Source of the DNA: Chalara sp. BL73
Taxonomy: Eukaryota > Ascomycota > Leotiomycetes > Helotiales
DNA length: 64,000 nucleotides
Assembly (NCBI GenBank): GCA_918026815.1
Contig: CAKJVC010000068.1
Location: forward strand, 2,170,001 to 2,234,000
Reading direction: 5' to 3'
Numbering within the stretch: the stretch's first letter is position 1; each line of letters starts with the position of its first letter. The position numbers and the translations under genes are program-made. Shown here in pieces: positions 1 through 9,176 of the stretch. The notes below the pieces were generated by a model that did not search any database, was not told where the DNA came from, and worked only from the letters and a program-made list of their open reading frames with translations.

Positions 1-2
1 AT

Positions 3-303
3 GATCTTGGTTTGGATAGTTTGGACACTGTCGAAGTGGTAATGGCAATCGAGGAGGTAGGTCTGAATGGTTCGAGTGGGTGGACAGTTTTTGATTGGAG
101 TATAGGAGTTCAGCATTGAGATCCCAGATAAGGATGCGGACGCTATTCACAGTGGTATGTGCAAATTTGGCAGGACCTGGAGGCAGAGACTAATGCACTC
201 ATAGTTGACAAGGCCGTTGAGTACATTCTCGGTCAGCCAGATGGTAAGACTCTTGATTCACATGCGTTCTCAAAGATACTAATTATTTCCACTAGCTCAT
301 TGA
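3..303 (+). CDS. mitochondrial acyl carrier protein, 3' end (partial)
   Basis: The last four exons of an acyl carrier protein are present; the 5' part lies outside the window. Exons are 3-56, 106-154, 205-243 and 296-303, with introns of 49, 50 and 52 nt (gtaggt..tatag, gtatgt..catag, gtaaga..actag) that keep the frame. The first exon opens with the diagnostic DLGLDSLDTVEV motif; its Ser (codon 18-20) is the site that carries 4'-phosphopantetheine. Further exons give EEEFSIEIPDKDAD and VDKAVEYILGQPDAH followed by TGA. In fungi this protein carries acyl chains for mitochondrial fatty-acid and lipoate synthesis, is an accessory subunit of respiratory complex I and supports Fe-S cluster assembly. 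The ending in DAH matches the mitochondrial ACP family length. The match to the family is by remembered motif, not by alignment. Confidence 0.9.
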
Positions 304-868
304 GGAGGTTACAACTGTATATTAGGAGAACGCAGATAGAGGTTGAATGAAAGGGTTAAATGGAAACAACTGGCCATCAAACCTGGATTGACGGGGAAAC
401 TCTTTGTACAGAGCCAATGTGCCTAATGATGAAGCACACTGAATCTTTGTGCCTGTAAAAATGTTTAGACCATCTTACTCTTCTTTTACGTCTGATATCT
501 ATATTTTTTTCTCCAAATGTTTTCGTCTGGTCTTTTGGAATTTGGCAGCCTAAGCCTTGTCGCTAAAAGCCAACAAGTCGCAAGCCTTTCACTAAAGTAA
601 CCCTAACCTCACCCCTGTCCGAAATCTACCCTCAAATAATTCAACCTAAGCACTGCCCCTCGAGACAACTTTCTCAAGTAGCACGTATACGAGACTATAT
701 TTTAAGTCCCAATCTGCGACACTAAACAATCGATTTTTAGAGAAATTCTGCACATTGAGTTTATCTAGCGTCTGTGTATGGTCCTAAAAAGCAACTTTTA
801 AATCGAATGCGCCTAGGCCAGCTCCCCCTTTCATACTAGCGAATAAACACATTCTACAAGGAAACATT
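304..868. other. intergenic: ACP 3' UTR and VPS74 promoter
   Basis: No convincing coding sequence is visible. The first part should hold the ACP 3' UTR, and the AT-rich part before 869 should hold the VPS74 promoter and leader. Several CCTAA/CCTAACC-type words occur around 600-650, but they are not a tandem telomere array. Confidence 0.5.
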
Positions 869-2101
869 ATGTCTTCAGGATTGACAAGGAGAAGAGGAGG
901 CGGCGGAGGCGGTGGAGGTGGAGGAGACAATGAAGATGAGCCCAGTCGTGTAGCTTCACCAGCGCCTAAGGCTGGAGGTTCTCGTGATACTGGAGCACCA
1001 GAAACATCTTACGAAGCTGGAGAGAACGGGCACAAGATCGCGTTTGACCCCCGGGACATCAGCGAGAATGCAGAGAGGAGCAAACAACCGAAGTTGACGC
1101 TGATGGAGGAGGTGCTACTTTTGGGGCTGAAGGATAAGCAGGTAAGATTTTTGGAGACTGAGTATGTGAATTTCTGAGAATCACCCTAGCTAATATTTGA
1201 GGTTATAGGGGTATCTATCATTCTGGAACGACAACATTTCATATGCGCTGCGAGGATGCATTGTCATTGAGTTGGCTTTCCGGGGTCGTGTGAGCATGCA
1301 GAAGGACTCTTCGAGGCGGCGATTTCCACTCGCAGATCGAGTTATCGAAGTTATTGATGATACCCTGACTGGAGAAGTCCTGTTGGATGAGGCCCTCAAG
1401 ATGATGAAGCAGAGTGAGAAGATGAGTGTCAGCTCGTGGATCGACTTAATGAGCGGTATGCACCCTTATCATCCGTAGAAGCCACGAACAACAAAGCTAA
1501 AATATTCTAGGCGAGACTTGGAACCTTATGAAGATCGGATATCAATTGAAGCAGGTTCGGGAACGTCTCGCAAAAGGCCTAGTTGACAAAGGAATCCTCC
1601 GCACCGAAAAACGCAACTTCCTACTCTTCGACATGGCCACCCATCCCGTAACAGACAACGGCCCCAAAGAAGAAATTCGTAGGCGAGTCCGCAATGTCCT
1701 CACACAACGCACTGTGGTCCTCCCAGGAAGCCAATGGTTGCCCGAGGACCTAGAGTTCCGATATATCCGCACGATTGCCATGGTGTGCGCCGCTTATGCA
1801 GCGAACGTGCTGGAGAATGCTTTGGCGAGCTTGGGCCACGAGGCGCGCGAAAGGGCGTTCAGCCAGGTGGATGAGTTGCTGGCGCAGTATAGTGTTTTCC
1901 CGTTTGGGAAAGGTACTGGTACGGGTGGTGTAGGTGCGAATTTGAACCAAGTTATTGGGGAGGAGATTAGCAATGGGAAGGACAAGGAGTTGCAGCTGGA
2001 GGTATGTCTAGACTTAACCTAATGACCAAGATCAAGACTAATAATCCTAGGTTGTGGCCGCATGTCTCAGCGTCTTCACTAGATTGGACTCCTTGCTATG
2101 A
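869..2101 (+). CDS. VPS74: Vps74/GOLPH3 family Golgi phosphoprotein
   Basis: Four exons (869-1141, 1209-1455, 1511-2001, 2051-2101) encode 353 residues, close to the roughly 345 of yeast Vps74. A Gly run follows a basic RRR segment near residue 8, then a disordered N-terminus of about 75 residues. The GPP34 fold begins around [17 protein letters not shown] and continues with [16 protein letters not shown], the signature of the family. Vps74/GOLPH3 binds phosphatidylinositol-4-phosphate at the Golgi and retains glycosyltransferases by linking their tails to COPI. Introns of 67, 55 and 49 nt have canonical ends; the last 17-codon exon ([16 protein letters not shown]) is well supported because it keeps the conserved C-terminal helix. 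It is convergent with RRP14. Confidence 0.93.
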
Positions 2102-2590
2102 ACAACCTGATTGCAGCACATCACAATTGACAATTTACATCTCACAATTGGTTCCTTTGAGGATTTTAAAAGTGCATATGGACAGAGGAGACACCCATTT
2201 CTGGCATCAAACTTGGACAACGGCCATTCGAACAAAGAAATACCACTTAACGATCTCAACTTTCTCCACGGCGTTCCTGGTTTGCAGATTATAGCTCCCT
2301 CTGACTGAAGTCGGACCAGCTGGTGAAATGGGCAAACTTTTTTCTGTGTATGATAGATAATCACTTGTTTAGGCAGCTTATAGGGGATGAAATAGCGAAC
2401 TTCATTTTGCAATACCTTCATTAACATACGTGTTTGAAATGTGATTGAATTCACAACCAGACTTGATGCCGGGTTGGGATTCTTCTCAAATGCAAAATTG
2501 TCACCCCAGTAGCATAGAGGACATGTTCACGTATCGCTGTTTTCATTGCCGTAAGCCCTACAGCCCATATTTACACATCATTCCAGTATT
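2102..2590. other. intergenic between convergent VPS74 and RRP14
   Basis: This holds the 3' flanks of two converging genes. Overlapping open frames on both strands lack any recognisable protein and are taken as chance. Confidence 0.5.
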
Positions 2591-4254
2591 TCATTTCCTC
2601 TTCCCAAAACTCCCCTCAAACCCCGGTCGACTCTTAACCTTTGGCTTCTTGCTTTTATGGACTGCACCGCCCTTCCCACCCTTCTTACCCTTTGTCCCTT
2701 TTTCATCTCTCCTCTTTTTTAGATTCTCTTCACGCTTCTTCTGCTTCATAGCCTGGCTCTTCGCAATCCCCTCCTTTCGCTCCTTCCACTCATTCTCACT
2801 CTTCTTCTTCGCCTTTTCCTTACGCTTCAACGTCTTCTTCAGCAAACTTGAATCATCTCTGACCTTCTCCCCATGTGCACGCTTCTTAGCCGCGAGCCAG
2901 AGGTCCTTTTCTTCTATATCGGCGCGCTTTTCGTCGTCAAAACCAGCGATGCGTAAACGGCGCTTCTCGCTGGCTTGGAGTGCTGTAGCAGGATCCTGAG
3001 GGCCGCGCTTCTTGGGACCAGGTAAAAGAGTGGAGAGATTGTCTGATAGTTGCTGTCCATCTCCAAAAGTCACACGTCCGAAGGAAAAGTTTTGGTCCGG
3101 CGAGCGGATTGAGGGACTTAGCATGCTGGCTGGCGAGTTTCGCGCAGATGATAATGCGGCTTCGCGACGTGCTTCCTCTTCCAACTTGGCTTTTAGCCGG
3201 AGTTCCTTTTTGTGCGCTTTCCGCTGCTCTTCCTTTTTCCTTCTTGCTTCCATAAGCTCTTGTCTATTCTTGGCAGGTGCGCCATTAGGTCCGTCGGCTT
3301 TCCGTGCCTTGCGTAGCTCTTCGATGCGTGCTGCTAATCTGGAGCGGAGGATCTCGGGGTCGATAGTGGAGAGCTTGATGTGTTTTGGGGCGGCGGAGGC
3401 TGGTATTATGGATGTTGTGGATGTGTTTGTGCTGGGTTCTTCGGCAATATCGAATGTAGGCGAAAGAGGTGCCGAGGGAGGTGAGGTGATGGTATCTCTG
3501 ATAATCGCCGGCTCATCGAGACCTTCTACATCCAATGCCTCTATTTCACTGTCGGGACCATCTTCACCCTCCACCAATTGAGTGCCTTCAGTGCTATCTT
3601 TTGCAGATTCTATAGGTGCCTCAATCGTTTCGTCGCCCGAAGGTAGGATAACGACCTGATCTGCGACTTTAGATTGCTTGGCCCTCTTCTTCTCTTTCTT
3701 GACAGCTAACTTCTGCTGTTTTCGCTCAGCCTTTTCTCTTCGCTTCTCGTCCTCCTGTGCCTCTAAATCTTCGCTCTGTATAGGCAGTTGTGATGACTCT
3801 GTAGTTTGTGTTGTCTTTTGCTTCTTCAATTTCTTATCTTGTGGTTTCTTCAATCCTTGGCCAGGCAGCTCCTTCTCTACGCCCTCGACATCAGACTCTT
3901 CCATCTCCTCCAACTTTCTCTTCTTATTTCGCTCGTCCATGACGTCTTTTGCGCTCTTCGCAGAGTCAGGATCTAACTTGGCCTTTCTTGCTGCAGCAGC
4001 TTGCTCTTTGGTTTGCTTTTTCTTCTTCCATTGATCCTGCAGGGTAAATAGATCAGCGCCTAATCTGGAAGAGCAACGACAGGCAAACATACACTGGTAT
4101 CTTCTTGCGCGTAGTAATGCTTGGCTGGTATTAGAGAAAGTAAGCCATCAAATGCCTCCGCATGGTCCCGTAGGCGTTCCTGAGTAATTGTATTAACATT
4201 TGGCTGGAGAGCACAAGGCGGGGAAGAAAATACCTGGAGAGAACTCTCCGCCAT
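2591..4254 (-). CDS. RRP14: Rrp14/SURF6 family ribosome biogenesis protein
   Basis: Three exons (4254-4234, 4179-4093, 4036-2591) encode about 517 residues. The short N-terminal exon (MAESSLQ) leads into ERLRDHAEAFDGLLSLIPAK and DQWKKKKQTKEQAAAARKAK, the RRP14 N-terminal domain. The middle is acidic and disordered. The C-terminal half is the very basic SURF6 domain, with SRLAARIEELRKARK and a run of long charged helices ending in SFGKRK. The family is nucleolar and needed for 40S/60S pre-rRNA processing. The start is the ATG at 4254; codons just upstream are not ATG. Intron 1 (4180-4233) is 54 nt, a multiple of three with no in-frame stop, so its retention would add 18 residues instead of breaking the frame. 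Divergent from the 5049 gene. Confidence 0.9.
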
Positions 4255-5048
4255 TTTCACTTTTCAATTAGGGGCCTGCAGACTGGCGAGTAGGACAAAG
4301 CCACACAATCCTGAAGTTTCCCACTAAATATTTTTATTTCAATTTTTTTTTAAAAAAAAATAAGAAGTACTTCAATAGTATGTCAGTACTCTCCAGCAGT
4401 GAAGGTGAACTTTTCCTCTCGCCTTCAACTTAGATAATTTTTAGTGGCTTCGCTTAGCGGAGGCTCCGCTTTTATCTTATCCGTTGGAAATCTTGGCAGT
4501 AAACAACACTCCCCGATATTGAGGATATACATTCTCTTCCAATGTTCACAAACTTATTCCTTTCTAAGGATTCGCGGGTTTCATGCATGGTTGAGATTAT
4601 CGGCTATCTACCGTTGTCACTTTATCTCGGTATGTATGCTAATATCTAGGGCCGAGGAGGAGCGCATGATCCTGTCCGCCGCCAATTTTCTCCTTTATGC
4701 TGCTCAGCCTCATGTCTACGCATCAAAGTCTCGTCAGCCCAGACTGATTATACCAGTTCAGCCCAAATGCAAATCTATTTGGATTGTGGCGGCCGGCAAA
4801 TATATTGACTTGGCGAACATATCATATCTCAGCACCTTTCCTTCTGATTGCGTAGCTTCAGCCATATCTGTCTTTGAATCTTTTCTATCTATATCGGCAG
4901 TTGTCCTCGTGACTTGTCGGCACTGCGATTCTTCTCTCAAATCTTATCATTCCTACAACGATAAATCCTCTTTAAAACCGCTGCAGTTGTCTTGACACAA
5001 AACTGCAACGTACCTTACTCTAACTCATCGCTATCAACAACATATACG
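4255..5048. promoter_or_regulatory. divergent promoter region RRP14 / 5049 gene
   Basis: A 794-bp spacer between two divergent start codons. It contains a T-run/A-run at about 4345-4360. An open frame at 4444-4995 has no ATG start, no recognisable domain and is low-complexity hydrophobic, so it is not called as a gene. Confidence 0.5.
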
Positions 5049-6944
5049 ATGGCTTCCCGTATTGTTGAAGCGAACTCTCTGTCTGATATCACCCATATTG
5101 CGTCATATCCACCAAAATATCCTCGAAACCCTACAGAGCAGAAAAGACAGCCTCTAACACTCTACATCGCTAGAGTCCCTGGCAGTAGAGGTTAGTCTGC
5201 AAGTAATGTATGTACCAGGGATACGCTAATGCAGTATATAGATGTGATTTTGTCCACCCTCAAGCCCCAGCTCAAGAATGTAACGGCAACAGATGTTGCC
5301 AGCTCGCTGTATTATCTTCACTTGAACACTGAAGAAGATGCTCAAATCCTGGCTGAAGACCGGGCGATCAACACTGAGGATCACCAAGACGCCGAGAATA
5401 ACCACATTGTGCAGAAGCCACTCCCCAGAAAGCCATTACCAGATAGTGCCCGGTCTTCACTAGACCTAAATCGACATTCGCAAATTGCTCCAGTAGCACT
5501 TCCTAATAACATAGCCAGCCAAAAGATTGCACGTAAAGCTTTAGCTCCGGACAGTCATATTCCTACGCAGCCTATTGTTGAGAGTAAAGATCAAATTCAA
5601 CGAAGACCTTTAGGGCCTCGGCCATTCTTATCGGAGGCTTTGGTGGGTAGAAAACCGATCTCTGACACAGAAAATCGACCATTGAGTTCTGGATCACCAG
5701 ACTTAGATATTACAAGCTTGACCAGAGCGGGGTCTACTTCACTCGATGGCTCCGGATCTCATATCTCACAACATAACAATACATCTACAGCGCCCCCGAA
5801 AACATTTTCTATCACTGTTATTCGCCGAGATCCTTCTTCAGGAGCACAGTGGAACATAGGAACTATCTTTGGTATAGAAGAAATTGAGCAAATTTCAAAG
5901 CTTTCACAAAGTTCAGAGCTATCACAAAGTCCTAAGCCACTGCGTTCAAAGAAGTCACACTTTGATATTTCTGTTCATCTAACAGCTCCTGGCTATGTCC
6001 AATTTAGGGATCCAAAGGCGAGTTCGCACACTGGATCAGGTCAGACAAAAACCACGGTTCCCATGGCTAATGTGTTCAACACTAATATGCTAGCAAACCC
6101 CGAGCCGGGGTTTGATAGGCGAATCCGGATGGAAGGGTTAAGTTTTTGGGATCGCTCTAAGCAACACAAAAGGGCACACTCGGAGGTTCTTAACAGCCAT
6201 GTAGCACCTGGACGTAGTGGAAGTCCTTTACTTCCAGAGAATGCCCAACTGGATCTGAAACTAGGAGACAATGCCGAGTTTCGGGAGTTTGGTTCGAAGG
6301 GCTATGTATTCAAAAGTCCTTGGGGAGGACGTTGCAAATTCTCAACAAGTAGTAGTGGCCGAAGTCTACGATGTAAACACACGTTGCCAAGTCCAGTGTC
6401 AGCTACTACTGTTGGTGATCATGAAGCCTCATCGCATTCCGCGATGCTTATAAGCGAGCTTCGTTTCAATCTTCCTTCTTCAGCCGTATTTCAGTCTCTG
6501 AACACACCAAAACTTGCCAATAAATTTGGTCACATCCGCAATAAATTGTCTTCCGACAGAGTAGAGCAGCGTCCGCCACTTCCTCCTCGACCGCATCCAG
6601 GATCTTATGCAGCCATGTATCCTAGCGACGAGGAGGCTTTGCCGCCACTACCGCCAAGATCAAACGCAAATCATTTCAGTGAATCTAGTGACGATGATGA
6701 AGCAGCATCTCCACCGAAGTCAAGTTTTCTACGTGCGCCTCAGCACAGTACAAAACCAATGAGCGAGGATGAAGATTCTCCCTTGGATCTCAGTCTTGGC
6801 CAAGAGAAAGCTGGTGGTGGAAATAGAGGGAAACGAGTAAAACTCGGCAAGCTCATTCTTTATGATGATGGCTTCAAGATGATGGACCTTGCAGTTGCTG
6901 CTAACATGGGAGTTTGGTGGTCAGTATGGGAAGCTGGTTCCTAG
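5049..6944 (+). CDS. conserved fungal protein of unknown function
   Basis: Two exons (5049-5190 and 5242-6944) joined by a 51-nt intron (gttagt..tatatag) encode 614 residues. The ATG at 5049 starts MASRIVEANSLSDITH; the splice joins PGSR to DVILSTLKPQLKNVTA. The N-terminal 75 residues look folded (DVILSTLKPQL, DVASSLYYLHL). A long Ser/Pro-rich region follows, then a compact beta-rich block (QWNIGTIFGIEEIE, SHFDISVHLTAPGYVQF, SPWGGRCKFSTSSSGRSLRC). Polyproline RPPLPPRPHPG and LPPLPPRSN segments are candidate SH3 ligands. The C-terminus KLGKLILYDDGFKMMDLAVA and MGVWWSVWEAGS looks conserved. I do not recognise a named family. The architecture suggests a scaffold or signalling adaptor, which is inference only. 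Confidence 0.8.
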
Positions 6945-7803
6945 TGCTGCTCCAGGTTTCCTTTTGAGCAGCCACACCAGCTTTAGAAGGGGTTAGAGTA
7001 ATGTTATAATAAAATCACCAATATCAGGAACATCGAGGCCGCATGCTCATGGTGGTGGGGAATACTCATCCAAGAGTACGGGGCACAGCAAGGTGCAGCC
7101 ACTGAACGAATAGAGAGACGAACGAATAGGCAGATCCGAAGAAACTGAGATGGAAAACGCCGCTACGTATTTGCAACGGAAGTCTTCAGACCGAAAAAAT
7201 GCAACTGCAAGTTTAAGTGAGGGCTAGTCGCGTATGACAGTGTAACATAAGCCAAATCGATGGGTTAAAGGTTACATATCTTCGCTCAAAGGCGGAAGTC
7301 AGCGGGAGAAAGTAAAACTCTCCATTCAGTCCGAGGTTAGCTGTCAGAGCGTGGAGGACTTGGCGATCAAGATCGGCGACTTTGATGCCGGGGAGCTACG
7401 TGAGATTTATAAGGAATTCTATCATTTCTCCCAACCCATTCCCTAGACCAAACTGTAGTGCATTCTCTTCCAAGTGGCTGAAGCTTCATTTTCTTAAGTT
7501 GCACCCGAGATACGCCTCAACTTTTCAGCTCTATTATTTCTGCCCTATTTTGGAAATCTTGATTGAAGAAAGATCTGCGGGCTAGACAACACTCTTCTTG
7601 GTCGTACTATATTCTGAACGATGTACAATATAGCCCTATGTACGACGTCGGCCAGACAATCAGATATATAGCTCTTCCTTTAATCCATCTCCCATCTCAA
7701 TCGCAAACAGTCTTCCCATCCAAGTCGATACCCACTCGTTCAAACCTTGTATTCTCAATCCAAATTTCAAGTTCCTTGCCAGCTGTTCTCCTCATAACGT
7801 ACA
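6945..7803. promoter_or_regulatory. intergenic: 3' flank and hydrophobin promoter
   Basis: An 859-bp spacer. A TATA-like ATATATAG lies at about 7664-7671, roughly 135 bp before the hydrophobin ATG, and the stretch just before the ATG is C/T-rich with CAA-type leader sequence. The short open frames at 7382-7892 have no ATG-proximal support or recognisable product. Confidence 0.5.
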
Positions 7804-8443
7804 ATGAAGTTCACACTCCTTGCCGGCTTCGCCCTTTTAAGCCTGGCTGCCGCCGTACCCACCGTCGAGCTCGTCGAGCGACAAACGGGTAACGCGGCCC
7901 AAAATCAGGCCGCCTTCACCAACAAGTGCCATAACGAGGTGGCCGGCGGCGAGGTCTACTGCTGCGCTAGCCAGCAGCACATCAACACCTCCAATGTGCC
8001 GACCCAGTCCGCAGGTCTGCTCGACGTCCTGGGCTTGTCCGGCTTGTTAGGCGGCGGCGCTAATGTCCCTGTTGGATTAAACTGTACGTCCTTACTTTTC
8101 TAACTCAATCATCAACTGGCTGCGTGTATTTTGGCTATGAGCCGAACGGGGCTTCGCCGTGGGTGTAAGGAGAGAGCTAATGGTGAACAGGCAATAAGAT
8201 CCCCATCATAAATTTGATCCCCATCCAAATCGGCCCTCTAAACCTCTGCGGTAACAAACTTACCTGCTGCCAGAGCAGCCCGGTGTCGTCTAATACTCAG
8301 AATGTCAATGGTGGCTTACAGGTATATCTTCCCCAGTTTTTCATACATCTCTTTCAGCGAGAAGCTAACAACGCTCTTAGCTTATCAACCTCAATGGCGA
8401 CCTCGTCAACGTCAACAACCTCTGCCTCGCCTCCCTCCTATAA
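7804..8443 (+). CDS. secreted hydrophobin (class I-like, atypical spacing)
   Basis: Three exons (7804-8083, 8191-8321, 8381-8443) encode 157 residues. A clear signal peptide (MKFTLLAGFALLSLAAA) is followed by a mature chain with exactly eight cysteines in hydrophobin order: C, CC (YCCAS), C (LNCNK), C (LCGN), CC (TCCQ), C (NLCLA). Spacings are C-X10-CC-X39-C-X18-C-X5-CC-X31-C-X5. The central loop LLDVLGLSGLLGGG is hydrophobic, and the C4-C5 loop is a run of Ile/Leu/Pro. Hydrophobins self-assemble at air-water interfaces and coat aerial hyphae and spores. Both introns (107 and 59 nt) fall between cysteine pairs and have canonical ends. The X10 and X31 spacings exceed the usual class I ranges, so the class is not certain. 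Confidence 0.88.
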
Positions 8444-9176
8444 CCCTCCCTCCATATTACTTTCCCCCTTCGGCATTCAAGCCTCCCTCGCAACATCTGG
8501 CCTGATCGTCGAATCAGGATCCTTCTTTCTTCGAGACCGTTGGCACGGGAGTATGGAAAGGGCACACGCACCAAGAAAACTGTGATAATAAGGGCAGGTC
8601 AACGTTTCTCAGACGGGGTCTCCCTATCGTGGTAAACTTGAGGGCTTTTTGACTTTTTGTTATAGACCGATATATAAAGTGCTTTTTTAGGGTAAAGTGT
8701 CTAATTCAACATTGGATATTTTGTTCTGAAACCCTCTATATGTTTTCCCTTCCTTCACATGCTCTTATTCTCTGGTCTAAGATCACGATGAAGACATTGC
8801 TTCGATCCCAAGATGATGATTTGACGTATGTGCAATGTGGGCAACCGATAGATATCCCCACGGATTCAAGGTTACAGTACCTCTCAGACCGAGGAATTGA
8901 GTGGCTGCAAAGATGCAGTAGTACTTGTACATCCCTCACAAGTGTAACGTATCCACTCGTTGTTGCACAAATCTGCCCCTGGGACCTGATTACCGGAATG
9001 AAATGAATGTTCAACACTAAGTTGATATATTTGGAGAGGTAATGACATGTATTCAAAGTATGTTTACCAACGGCATTGCTACTTGTCTTTCGTAACGCCT
9101 ATCCACCCGCGCAACTCCATAATATAAGATACTTCCCAATTCTAGCTCATACAAAAGTAGTCTAACGCTATTGCCG
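8444..9176. other. intergenic between convergent hydrophobin and RAD54
   Basis: The two 3' flanks. Opposing open frames at 8736-9056 and 8740-9006 overlap on both strands, without a recognisable product; no gene is called. Confidence 0.5.

Noticed and set aside
590..660. CCCTAACC-like words suggesting telomere sequence
   Set aside because: Only isolated words, not a tandem array; flanked by ordinary genes.
3012..4034. Plus-strand frames opposite RRP14
   Set aside because: Shadows of the Lys/Glu-rich RRP14 coding strand, which read as Ser/Phe/Leu-rich on the other strand.
4444..4995. 183-codon plus frame between RRP14 and the 5049 gene
   Set aside because: Begins at GTG instead of ATG, lies in a divergent promoter, has no domain and shows a hydrophobic low-complexity composition.
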